Part shown: positions 30,401-53,857 of the stretch, one piece after another
How positions within the stretch are numbered: position 1 is the first letter of the stretch
Layout: every line of letters starts with the position of its first letter
From: Glandiceps talaboti
Lineage: Eukaryota > Hemichordata > Enteropneusta > Spengelidae
Length of the DNA: 64,000 nucleotides
NCBI RefSeq assembly: GCF_964340395.1
Contig: NC_135549.1
Location: 29,090,095-29,154,094 of the forward strand
Reading direction: 5' to 3'
Position numbers and translations under genes: made by a program
The notes under the pieces: generated by a model
Seen by the model: the letters and a program-made list of their open reading frames with translations, nothing else
The model's database searches: none
Told to the model about the DNA's origin: nothing

Positions 30401-33400
30401 AATACATACAGGGTGGTGTGAATAAACTGTATCATGGTATACTGGATTATACACCTGATAAACCTCGTGTACATTTAGAAATGGAAACTGGTGACACCGT
30501 GTTCTTCCATCCCCTGTTGATCCATGGATCTGGAATGAATAGAACTACTGGATTCAGGAAGGTGAGTAGTATGTCGTAGGCTGGTCATCAGAAAGACAAA
30601 AGATTTATGTAGTTTGCAGCAAGGAGTGCTGTTCAGCCTTTTGGGGCAGAAGCAAATTGGTTGCATTCTCAACGACTGAAAATATTTTGCCCACTTTGAT
30701 TAGATGGCATTTTAAGGAAATCACAATTGTTTTAACCACACTTAATAATTACATGTGATTTAAGATCTCAATTTCCTGATGTAGAGCACCCTGTACTCGG
30801 AGACACTTTTTAAAAAAATAAGCGCAAGGTTGGTAAACCAGAATGTGATGTATAGTTGCTATTGTGTCTGTTGACTAAAACATGAACTGATCACGTTACT
30901 CTGTCAATGTAAAACACATCAATTTCCTGTCACTATATGTAATACAAGTACCAACTGTAATATATTGGGTAGAACTTCACTTCAAATGTGAAAATTCAAA
31001 TCAGTGGTAATAGTTTGATTTATGTCTCATAGCAAGTTGGCAATTTCCTGTCACTATGCCAGTGTCGTCTGTTATTACATGGAGAAAATATCACTTCAGA
31101 TGTGAGAATTAACCTTGGTGTATTTCATCTCACAGTCACACAGTCAATTTCCTGTCACTATGTCAGTGCCGACTGTTATTACATGGATAAAATATCTTCT
31201 TCAGATGTGAGAATTAACCTCAGTGTATTTCGTCTGACAGTCAATTTCCTGTCACTATGCCAGTGCCGACTGTTATTACATGGATAAAATATCACTTCAG
31301 ATGTGAGAATTAACCTCAGTGTATTTCATCTCACAGTCACACAGTCAATTTCCTGTCACTATGCCAGTGTCGACTGTTATTCCATGGATAAAATATCACT
31401 TCAGATGTGAGAATTAACCTCAGTGTATTTCGTCTGACAGTCAATTTCCTGTCAATATGTCAGTGCCGACTGTTATTACATGGATAAAATATCACTTCAG
31501 ATGTGAGAATTAACCTCAGTGTATTTCGTCTGACAGTCAATTTCCTGTCACTATGCCAGTGCCGACTGTTATTACATGGATAAAATATCACTTCAGATGT
31601 GAGAATTAACCTCAGTGTATTTCGTCTGACAGTCAATTTCCTGTCACTATGCCAGTGCCGACTGTTATTACATGGATAAAATATCACTTCAGATGTGAGA
31701 ATTAACCTCAGTGTATTTCGTCTGACAGTCAATTTCCTGTCACTATGCCAGTGCCGACTGTTATTACATGGATAAAATATCACTTCAGATGTGAGAATTA
31801 ACCTCAGTGTATTTCGTCTGACAGTCAATTTCCTGTCACTATGCCAGTGCCGACTGTTATTACATGGATAAATTAGACGAAGTACAAGAAGTAGCGGCTA
31901 AAGAATTGGAAGAGATGGCTGCAGCAGCCATGAAGAGGAGAGGATTAACACACCTTCCTAAAATTACAGCGCAGGTGTGTTTCATCATGTTTTGTCATTC
32001 TTTAGAACTATTAGGTCAAAGGTCAAATGAAACAAAGTGTGTGTTTGTTGTAACCCAACTCCACCGACCCTAAACATTTCTTTTACCATCAGAAAATGTA
32101 AAATGGTGAGAATTTACTGCTGTTTCTGTGTAAATTTTCTCGCCAAAGTATCTTGTTCAATTCTTTTTTAAAATCCCATTCCAGAGAAATTGAGTTTCTC
32201 AAGAATGCAAGTTGAATTCATACAATGCAATTCGTATATTGCCTTCATTTACTTCAAATATAATTGTCTTCAGTTACTTCTTTTATACCTCATCTAGCTA
32301 TCACAGAAGTATTTCTATGGGTTGAAGCAATTTCCCAACAAAATAAATTGAAAAAAATAAACTAGAAATCCGACCTATGTACCCTATTTTTTGAAGTCAT
32401 GTTATCGGAAACAAAATTGTTCATGCTTTATACAGTAAACTTAGTACCCTAATTAATTCAAGGATAATATTTAGATTGATGTCTCACTGTTGATATCCAG
32501 CCACTATGCCTGTGTCGTTCATATGTTTGACTTGTGTTTGCATAGTTTATTGCCGGAATGGGTAGTAAGTAGGTAACCTTTAAATGAGATCCTTGGGCAC
32601 CTTACTTGGGTCTTTCACTAACTGTAAATGAGATCCTTGGGCACCTTACTTGGGTTTCTCACTAACTGTAAATGAGATCCTTGGGCACCTTACTTGGGTC
32701 TTTCACTAACTGTAAATGAGATCCTTGGGCACCTTACTTGGGTCTTTCACTAACTGTAGATGAGTTCCTTGGGCACCTTACTTGGGTTTTTCACTAACTG
32801 TAAATGAGATCCTTGGGCACCATACTTGGGTTTTTCACTAACTGTAAATGAGATCCTTGGGCACCTTACTTGGGTCTTTCACTAACTGTAAATGAGATCC
32901 TTGGGCACCATACTTGGGTTTCTCACTAACTGTAAATGAGATCCTTGGGCACCTTACTTGGGTCTTTCACTAACTGTAAATGAGATCCTTGGGCACCTTA
33001 CTTGGGTCTTTCACTAACTGTAAATGAGATCCTTGGGCACCTTATTTGGGTCTTTCACTAACTGTAAATGAGATCCTTGGGCACCTTACTTGGGTCTTTC
33101 ACTAACTGTAAATGAGATCCTTGGGCACCTTATTTGGGTCTTTCACTAACTGTAAATGAGATCCTTGGGCACTTTACTTGGGTTTCTCACTAAAATTGTG
33201 TTACAATGTATGGAAATCTATGCAAGTTTTACTAGAGTATTCATTGCAGGTTTATATATCTTAAGTAGTTATATGTTCATGGGTTGAACTTATAAAACAT
33301 TCTACACTATACGAAAAGTCAAATGTACCCACCTTTACCCATCCTTTACCCTACCTTTGACCCACCCAACTACCATCTCTGTCAAGGGGTAGTATGACAC

Positions 33401-33721
33401 TTTTGACTGCCTACAACCCCCAGGGGAGAGATCACTTAAGTCAAAGGTGTCACTTCTTCTCATACCACATTTACACGTCCTCTGTTAAAGATTAACCCCG
33501 GTGGCAAGACATGGTCAAATATGACTTTTCGTATAGTGAAAATCAGTAATAGTTTTGTTTTTTTCAAAGAGGAAAAGGAAATTTATTTTATGTGATGGCA
33601 TAATTGATGTCTAAATAACTATTTATTTACTGTATGTGTTTCTTTTCCTTTCATTTACTAGTACGTGTGGAATCACAAAGCTCGCCTTGTTCGTGGACAA
33701 GCTGGTACTTTGCAGATATGA
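22921..33721 (+). CDS. PHYH: Phytanoyl-CoA dioxygenase paralogue B, peroxisomal (complete)
   Basis: Phytanoyl-CoA 2-hydroxylase. Eight exons: 22921-22989, 25735-25889, 26852-27023, 27789-27870, 28736-28917, 30412-30561, 31825-31974, 33662-33721, joining to 339 residues (human PHYH has 338). The N-terminus [14 protein letters not shown] has a perfect PTS2 signal, R-L-x5-H-L (residues 6-14). Predicted iron ligands are H169 and D171 (HPMHQD) and H258 (LLIHGSG); R269 (GFRK) should bind 2-oxoglutarate. The offset from human 175/177/264/275 is a constant six. Junction phases are 0, 2, 0, 1, 0, 0, 0. Intron 1 has U12-type signals. Exon 4's 3' edge and exon 7's 5' edge are each amplified as intronic minisatellites with decoy splice sites. 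The C-terminus GTLQI is not a PTS1. Start chosen by PTS2 and homology. Confidence 0.93.
22990..25734 (+). other. U12-type intron 1 of PHYH gene B
   Basis: Donor GTATCCTTT at 22990-22998 matches the minor-spliceosome 5' site exactly. A branch-like CCTTAAC at 25719-25725 puts the branch A 10 bases before the AG at 25733-25734. No strong polypyrimidine tract precedes the acceptor. Splicing here joins codons in phase 0 into the conserved [12 protein letters not shown] exon. The intron also contains the 23480-23893 TIR element and a (CT)n tract at 24385-24445. Confidence 0.85.
23480..23893. mobile_element. About 400-bp TIR element in PHYH-B intron 1
   Basis: Left end resembles ATCAATATTTCAGTGTAGG; right end is its approximate inverse (CCTACATAAAACTATAGATC). 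The interior matches 42445-42805 over most of its length (shared TGTAGTGCTATGAATGCAAAG-like and AAAGAATTTAGTTTTT blocks). A solo end is at 18040-18080. Likely a MITE family; exact ends and duplications are unclear. Confidence 0.5.
27803..28074 (+). repeat. 68-bp minisatellite made from the exon 4 / donor edge of PHYH gene B
   Basis: The last about 66 bases of exon 4 plus its donor GTAAGC are repeated three more times (27871-27938, 27939-28006, 28007-28074). Each copy ends TGATCCAG followed by a potential donor: GTAAGC three times, then GTATGA. Only the first donor (27871) is productive. Use of later ones shifts or stops the frame, because a TGA appears in the first intronic copy (CCATGTTGA or its CTA variant in other frames). 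Confidence 0.92.
28570..28680. repeat. (CTGT)n pyrimidine-rich repeat before PHYH-B exon 5
   Basis: TCTG tetramers with CT tracts end about 55 bases before the exon 5 acceptor and could strengthen or confuse polypyrimidine recognition. Confidence 0.8.
29211..29780. repeat. Dispersed foldback repeat, copy 2, in PHYH-B intron 5
   Basis: Matches 50558-50800 on both sides (CCATGGAAAATACGAGTG; GAATGAAGAAAATTATTGGA; GGGAAAGTAATGGCAATTTT). The middle (about 29310-29620) is absent from the other copy, so this copy has an insertion of roughly 300 bp of unknown type. Confidence 0.55.
31041..31824 (+). repeat. 96-bp minisatellite made from the acceptor / exon 7 edge of PHYH gene B
   Basis: Eight upstream copies of the first about 48 bases of exon 7 (CAATTTCCTGTCACTATGCC...) with preceding acceptor (TCTGACAG) occur before the real exon at 31825. 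Starts are at 31041, 31144, 31241, 31345, 31441, 31537, 31633 and 31729; the last four intervals are exactly 96 bp. In the decoys the reading frame hits TGA 22 codons in (ATCACTTCAGATGTGA), so only the last acceptor gives a full C-terminus. Confidence 0.93.
32583..33193. repeat. 44-bp minisatellite, about 14 copies, PHYH-B intron 7
   Basis: Units read AAATGAGATCCTTGGGCACC then TTACTTGGGTCTTTCACTAACTGT with few changes. It is a third minisatellite within the same gene. Confidence 0.92.
33305..33538. mobile_element. MITE in PHYH-B intron 7
   Basis: Terminal inverted repeats CACTATACGAAAAGTCA (33305-33321) and TGACTTTTCGTATAGTG (33522-33538). It ends about 120 bases before the last exon. No clear target-site duplication; no coding sequence. 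Confidence 0.7.
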
Positions 33722-33754
33722 ACTTGACATTGAATACTTCCATCTCAGCAACCC

Positions 33755-33990
33755 AAACAAAGCTGATAGCTCAGTGGTCAGATGTCAACCTTGACCCAGA
33801 TGTACAGCAATGATTTAACCAATCAAAATGATATCCTCTAACACACCTGATAGCTCATTGGTCAGATGTCAACCTTAACCCAGATGTACAGCAATGATTT
33901 AACCAATCAAAATGATATCCTCTAACACACCTGATAGCTCATTGGTCAGATGTCAACCTTGACCCAGATGTACAGCAATGATTTAACTAA
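33755..33990. repeat. 84-bp tandem repeat in the PHYH-B 3' UTR
   Basis: About three copies of a unit containing CTGATAGCTCATTGGTCAGA and CCCAGATGTACAGCAATGAT follow the stop codon. They would be part of the mature 3' UTR. Confidence 0.85.
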
Positions 33991-34418
33991 TCATAAGAAT
34001 ATTATCAGTATCAATGAGTACATGATAAGAAAAAGTACTTCATCCTAACTTCAGTGGTTTCAAAGTGTGTTGTGAAATTTAAACAGAACATTTCACAGAT
34101 GTATCTAAATCATACAGGGTCAATTATCATTTACCACCATGTAGGCAAATATGATTTTCACATATTAGTTGACTTTAAGACAGCATTTTGAGGACATTTT
34201 AATTGAGTCTGACATGGTTTTCATGGAACTTTGAGCGCAAATAAGTCATGCTTCGAAAGGGAAAAAGCAGTATCTGGTATCTTCTTCTGAAAAACTGTTA
34301 TATTTGAAAATTGATGGTTTGTAAATTCTGACAGTATGATGTCTGATAAAACTTGCAATACTATTTCTGAACAACAGATAATAGGCATGATGGAACTGCC
34401 TTGCTTGATTTACAAGTT

Positions 34419-34745
34419 ATGAAGTTGCCTTGGTGTTTCACTCATGGGACAGGGTATTTATGATACAAAGAAAGCCACAATGTAACTCTAGACTAACAAT
34501 CACTGCATAAGAAGTGGCGTTTCTGGTTTCGTATACATGACGGCTACACAACTGAAATGTGGCATTTCCGGATTTTAGGCAATTTGGTTGTGTGACCGTC
34601 ATGTATACAGAGAACCAGAAACTTTTCTACTTCTACATCCACACTGTGCATGGCAACTCTGTAGTTGTTTATTTTGCATTTGCAGTTGTCCGACTGTGTG
34701 TAAAAAATGTCAAGTCACATGAGTGAAACACCAAGGCAACTTCAT
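34419..34745. mobile_element. Foldback element with nested hairpin
   Basis: Outer arms are ATGAAGTTGCCTTGGTGTTT (from 34419) and AAACACCAAGGCAACTTCAT (to 34745). An inner hairpin pairs TTTCTGGTTTCGTATACATG at about 34519 with CATGTATACAGAGAACCAGAAA near 34600-34621. It is located after PHYH gene B, possibly in its 3' UTR. Confidence 0.7.
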
Positions 34746-35876
34746 CTCTCCTGTATTTTAAACACTTGCTCGTAATTCTGGATGTAATTATAACCAGAAG
34801 CAAGTATAAATGAAAGTCATTTACAAGTTATATTTAGTATTATATGAAAGTTTTTTCAAAATTTTATAGGAATCAAATGCTTTAGTCAAATCAACTATTA
34901 CATGTATTGTATATTGAGACAAGATTAATTTGAAGCGATGATATTTAGTTTTTCTTCCTGTTTCCACCTGCAGACCTGTCATACAGTTGAACAAAATATT
35001 AAAAGCTTAACATTGTCTTAAAATTGTAGTAGCTGTAAACGTTGACTCATTTTTTGGATATCAGCAACAGCGGTAAAAATTTACGAATAAATTCAAGTGT
35101 AAATTTCCAAGCACAGAAATAGTAGTCCCTCATTACATTTTATGAATAATAAGGAAAATAGTTTTATTATCATGTTGGTGAAAATTTAATGGTTATTTGC
35201 ACAGCATACACTAAAATTTTAATAATATTTTTACATGTACATAGAAAGAGTAATTATAATTTTAATTGAGCTAGCTCAGTTTACATAGTTACCATTTAAT
35301 TACATCCAAGACTTGTGTTGTATGGAAAGTGTAGTCTACGCAACATCATTATAATTGAATTGACCTTTAGGATGTTTCCTTTGCAAACGGCACTCAGTTT
35401 AATAGTGCTAGGGTGCAGACTTTTTTTAGTCTGTAGTATTTTTTTTGAGGCAGTCATTGTAACATTGTGGCACTATAGGTGATACCATTTTTATACTGTA
35501 GCCAAAACAAATGTTGCTATCAGATCTCCACTCAGGATCTGTTTACCAAACACAACAACCTTGTGGTTTGATAACTTATTGGTGAACTCAATGAAAGTGA
35601 TACATTGTAACGTAACTCGTCTCACTATTATTGATACACATGGAAACTATTTTCAGTGTCGGTTCCACTAAGCGGTGTTCTCAAAAGGAAAAAATAATGG
35701 TTATTTCAATGATAAAGATGTTGCATAGACCATACTCTCCATACAACCCCAATTTTGGTTGTATTGCCATGAGGGTTATATTGGTGACTGATGTCATATT
35801 TAAAAATACATCAACAGTTTGATAAAAATTTGAATTCTCAGTAGTTTTTAGGTGATGGGAATGATGTTGATGTTAC

Positions 35877-35878
<2 letters not shown>

Positions 35879-35944
<66 letters not shown>
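35879..35944. repeat. (GA)n microsatellite
   Basis: Pure AG run of about 65 bases. The surrounding 34746-36225 is AT-rich with no recognised gene; an AATAAA near 35087 could end the gene B transcript. Confidence 0.9.
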
Positions 35945-35955
<11 letters not shown>

Positions 35956-36225
35956 CGTAAAAATATAATAATAATAAACAGTCCTGCATTTCTTGTCAGT
36001 TGTGAGAATGCTCTATTACACACATTGCAGTTACGCCCACTTTTTTATGTCTGAAAATAAGAAAGTTTTGTATCTTTCACTGCTGGATGATAGCTTTTAG
36101 CCACTATTGTCAGCTTGTCACACTTCCGTTGTTGGTATATACAGAACTAGAATGGGGAGGGTGAGGCTGGCTGTTAACCAGAATTTTTTAAAACACCTTG
36201 TTAAAACAAAAGCACTGGGCCCTTG

Positions 36226-36444
36226 CTAGACTGTCGACAGTCGCTCGCGCCTTTTTTTCCTACGTCTTATCTAAACTCCGATCCGGCGCAACATACTATA
36301 ATCGCATACTGATATCGAGGGAGCCTTCGGCCCTCGACATCACTATGCGATTATAGTAGTATTGCGCCGGATCGGAGCGCGGCAACGACTTAAGTTTAGA
36401 TAAAACGTAGGGAAAAAAAGCGCGAGCGACTGTCGACAGTCTAG
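36226..36444. mobile_element. 219-bp palindromic MITE
   Basis: Ends CTAGACTGTCGACAGTCGCT and AGCGACTGTCGACAGTCTAG are perfect inverses, with long near-palindromic arms meeting at GCCTTCGGCCC. A 7-bp duplication GCCCTTG flanks it (36219-36225, 36445-36451). High GC against its AT-rich surroundings. Confidence 0.85.
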
Positions 36445-36760
36445 GCCCTTGCCTCTGGTAATCTTGCAGCTCTCTGGTATTTAGTTATGTCATTTATATT
36501 CCCACTCATTGTTTCAGTGAGGAGTCTGGACCATCCCATAGCTAGATAGCTAAATAATAACACGAAGGTGCTAATAAATGGTGGAAATGGTATTGGAATA
36601 GTGTTACTAGTTCAACTTGTAGTATTTGTTGAATGTTAATATGTAAGACATAATTATGACAATGCTATCCACATCTTAAAAAAAGGTGTCACCTGATACT
36701 GAATCTAGTGGAACAATTTGTGGTAAGCTGTTTCTATAAAAATGATAAAATAATAAAAGT

Positions 36761-36821
36761 TTGTATGTATGTATGTATGTATGTATGTATGTATGTATGT
36801 ATGTATGTATGTATGTATGTA

Positions 36822-36856
<35 letters not shown>

Positions 36857-37094
36857 ATGTATGTATGTATTTATGTGTGTGAACATTGTATGTATGTATG
36901 TATGTATGTATGTATGTATGTATGTATGTATGTATGCATGCATGCATGCATGTATGTATGTATGTATGTATGTATGTATGTATGTATGTATGTATGTATG
37001 TATGTATGTATTTATTTATTTATTTGTGTGTATGTGTGTATGTATATGTGTGTATGTATGTATGTATGTATGTATGTATGTATGTATGTGTGTA

Positions 37095-37129
<35 letters not shown>

Positions 37130-37160
37130 ATGTATGTATGTATGTATGTATGTATGTTTA
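36761..37160. repeat. (TATG)n / (TCTG)n microsatellite, about 400 bp
   Basis: Long tetranucleotide tract with TCTG, CATG, TTTA and TG interruptions. The open frames in it are low-complexity artefacts. Confidence 0.93.
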
Positions 37161-40100
37161 TTCATGCATTATTTTACTTACGACATTACATGCATGCAGC
37201 GTGACAAAAATTATCATTAATGGTGAAATTCGGGACCTTTGATAAATCAAATGGTTCATAGTACACTTCAATTGTCATTTCTAAGGTATCCAGTATCAAC
37301 AACGTGCACACACAGACACTTTGCTCTCTTTAAAAAAATACATTTTGTTTACCCGACCAGCCTGTTACAGTGGGAAACATTAAAGTGGCCACATGGATGA
37401 TGATTGGGTATTTCTTTCTGATTTTTAATTTATAAAACAATATTATCATGCATGGCTTTCTACTTTGAAAAAAATCAATGTGAAACAGTATGTGTCAAGT
37501 CTTTGTTTACAACTCGATACCTTGCCAAAAATCAATAAATGTACATGTGTAAAATGTTTGTTATTTTATGTACAATAAACGTTTTACACAATTATTTATT
37601 TATTTATTTATTTTTTTTATAGCTTTTTGCAATGTATTGAGTTACAAACACAGACTTGGTATTTGTTGTTGTTCACGTTGAATCTTCAAGTAGGAAGCCT
37701 TCAAGTTGATAAAAATGTTTATAAATTAAAAATCAGAAGTAAATACCCAATCCTCATCCATATGACAATGGCCACCTCTATATTCGTGTACATGTCGCAA
37801 TGAAATCTGTGAGCCGTCGTGATGTCAATGCCTTCACGTCACATTACGTTTGTGCATCCAAACAAACCTATTGAACTTTGTAATTTAGATGCATTGAGTA
37901 TTGGATATTGTACTGTCTACGTGCAGTACGTGTTAGGTAACACATCATGCCCCATCAAAGGGTTGATTAAACAATGTCCAACAAGCTCACTAAGCGAAGT
38001 TCATTCGTTTAAGGGGGAGGGGGAGGGGGTCTGGCGTCAATGCAATTGATGAACTTCATTTTTGCACTTCTAAACAAATTTCGACAGAAAACATTCACTG
38101 CTTCAATGATAACAGGTTTTGTATTTACTACTGAGGTGTTGATAAGTTGATAACATTTACTTCTAATGTGAGATATGGTGCTGGGTTTCTGTTTTTTTTA
38201 ATGTGGTATGTGGTGTGACCGCTAAAGTTTTCATCATAGCTTACTTATATCATATGTGTACGTTTGATGTCGCACTTGTGTGAAGGTTCGTTTAGGGGAG
38301 GGGGTTGACCTAAACGAACTGTGTTCGTTTGTTGAGCTTGTGCGACATTGTGTTTAATATTAATAACTTACGTGTTGATAAGGATTGCATCATTGTAGAT
38401 GAGATCATGACTAGGCAGTTTTCATTTCGTGTTTTATTTCATAGACCGCAGGAAATCATTTTGTAAAGATGTTTTAAAAGGCAACGACGTGCAAAGTTTT
38501 ATACAAATCCAATAAACTATTGTGTTTTGCATAAATTACCTTTTAGCTAGGTCATAATTAGACATTACTCCATCACTGCACAACGAATCCTTTGGCATAA
38601 GTAGCACATCATCTCGACTCCCATTCAATCATAGACTTTCGTGCCCGGGCTTTCGTGTAGGGTCTTTATGATTTAAGAGCGACCCTGTTTAATTTCAATT
38701 CGATCCCCTCCCCGTCGACGTCATCCCCTTAAGTGCATATAATTTGAACGCTTTCCTGGCTTTTATCTGAAGGAAATTCCATACGTTATCGATAGGAACA
38801 ATCAACTCGTCTTGCTTTGGCGATCCCCTCACTATAGTTAGTTATTGGTGACTGTATACATCTGTATAGATAACGGCAGCCATAGTTAGCTATTCGTGTA
38901 TAGATCTGCGTAGCTAGTGGGATATATATATATAGTATTTACACTACTCACACATATTTCGTTTGTTTATTTATTCATTTTTTTATTTTCTGAATTCCTT
39001 TTTTGTGCTACGGTTCCTGACCTTCCCATGGAAACACAACACAACAAACATGTAAGGTGGCATAGTTGTAGCAATGTATAGTTGTAGCAATGTATATGTG
39101 AACTCAGCAAGGTTGTTGTGTAATGGCTGTATTATGCTGACGGTTTCACCTATATATTTCCAACTTTTATTGACATCACGATGTTCAGTTCTGAATTTTA
39201 CATTAAGTGGAATGCTCGTTCCATCATGATGGCGATAGAGGAACGCAATTAGTAAGTTGCAACAACAACAATGGGATGGGATTGGATATTACTACGGTCG
39301 TTCGAAAAAGTAGGTCGAGTTGAGAGAAACCCCGGATGTCACTGCACTAAGGGACCAGTCAGTTTCCTTGGCCGGGGGGGGGGACTGGTGGTGGTGGGTC
39401 AACCTGTTTTTGAAATTGGCAAGGGGGGGAAGTGGGGTCGTCCTGTTTTGTTTTGGATAGGAGGTCATTGTGTTTTGGATTGTGATGGAAGAAAATTGCA
39501 ATTCTACAATGACATAACTTTGTCTGATCACCTGTGGTAGTTCTTGTCTCCGTTTTATTTAGTTATTTTTCTTTTTCATTTATTGATTTAGTCATGAACC
39601 AACAGGTTGTCCCAATTATAGGTTCATTATCTTTAATTATTATGTTTCTTATCTATATTCTTTAATATTACTTCACCTATACCTATGACTCTAGTTACAG
39701 AACATATATAAATACTCTGCTCTTTCACAATCAATGGCCAATGTTTCACATAACTATATTGCACTTTTGGGCAAAAATTGAACGTTTCGTAATGGTAATT
39801 TTCCTATATAGTTTATAAAAGAAGTTAATCTAAATTGTTCTACACTTCAGTATGAAGGGATTAATTCGCATTGTATATTTTCTATTTCGGATACTACATG
39901 TTATCGACAAATTATCACAAGTTTTCACCAAATCTCGTCAGATTCCAGTTTCTATTATACATAGTGGGTAAGAGCACCAACATTTCTCTATTAAATCTAC
40001 CAGTGACTTTACTATATCAATGGTAATAATGCAAGTATACCAATATTACGGATACTACCTGGCCCATTTTAATGTGACATTCGAAATTAATTTAAAACAT

Positions 40101-40330
40101 ATCTTTTTGAAGCTGTGAAATATTACCTTAAAGGCTCATGTTTTAGAATTGAGTAATGAGGGGTTCAGGCTGTTTGCGGTTGTACAGTGAGGGGGTCTGG
40201 GCTCAGTTCATCGGTCGAATGGAAACATCCGCCGCCGCCCCCGTGGGAGAAACTGACTGATCCCTAAATGATTATGGGGTGTTCGTCGATGTAACAGGTC
40301 ATACAGGGACACATCGATGTGACAGCCATT
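37161..40330. other. Gap between PHYH genes B and D
   Basis: No gene is recognised. It contains a small inverted repeat near 38265-38345 (ATGTCGCACTTGTG facing CTTGTGCGACAT, and GTTCGTTTAGG facing CCTAAACGAAC), short AT-rich runs, and the second copy of the G-rich repeat at 39350-39540. The gene D promoter should lie in the last part, but no core motif stands out. Confidence 0.5.
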
Positions 40331-50448
<10,118 letters not shown>

Positions 50449-50557
50449 AGAAGTCATGAAGGGAGAAATGTATATTGAAAGTTATTTCTGTTGAAGAGAA
50501 GTAAACAAAATCGTTATATACAGCAGAGACAGACATTTAGAGGTTATTTCCCAATAT

Positions 50558-50800
50558 TTTTCTTTGTTCAGCCAAGGAAAATACAAGTGTTCTAATGGGT
50601 CTTTGTCACTACGAGTCGATAGACGAGTAGTGACATCCCCTAGGTCATGAGTATTTTCTGGCTGAATGAAGAAAAATATTGGAGAATAACATAATTATAC
50701 CAGCACCAATAATATCAAAGAAAAAATAGGGAAAGTAATGGTAATTTTGAACGTTTTGACTCATATTTCAAACACAGCAGAACCAATGATGACATGGGAC
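50558..50800. repeat. Dispersed foldback repeat, copy 3
   Basis: Best-preserved copy of the family at 9190 and 29211: GGAAAATACAAGTG faces GAGTATTTTCTGG, and GTCACTACGAGTCG faces CGAGTAGTGAC at its centre. It begins about 110 bases after the gene D stop and would be in the 3' UTR. Confidence 0.6.
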
Positions 50801-50976
50801 ATCGTGACATAGATGTGTGTTGTTGTGATGTAGGCATGCGGTCTTGACATAGAAATATCAATATATTCCATATTTTTTCGTTTAAATGGCTCGTGCATGG
50901 TGTAATAGATAGTTAAACAAGTACTGCAATCTCGTATTATCGTCATTTACATTTGAGACTTTGATATACACTTTGA

Positions 50977-50982
50977 AATAAA
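50977..50982 (+). terminator. Possible poly(A) signal of PHYH gene D
   Basis: AATAAA about 530 bases after the stop codon. It is the first clear one I see; not verified. Confidence 0.35.

Positions 50983-53857
<2,875 letters not shown>

Noticed and set aside
33641-33721. C-terminal PTS1 in the PHYH copies
   Set aside because: Final residues are MGAE (A), TLQI (B), NRRN (D) and PATW (E); none fits SKL-type signals.
36705-37242. Long frames of alternating Tyr-Val-Cys-Met type
   Set aside because: They are translations of (TATG)n. The same applies to frames over the TA, GA, GT and CAGA tracts at 6280, 7182, 7787, 8600, 35838, 40565, 45759, 46396 and 53095.
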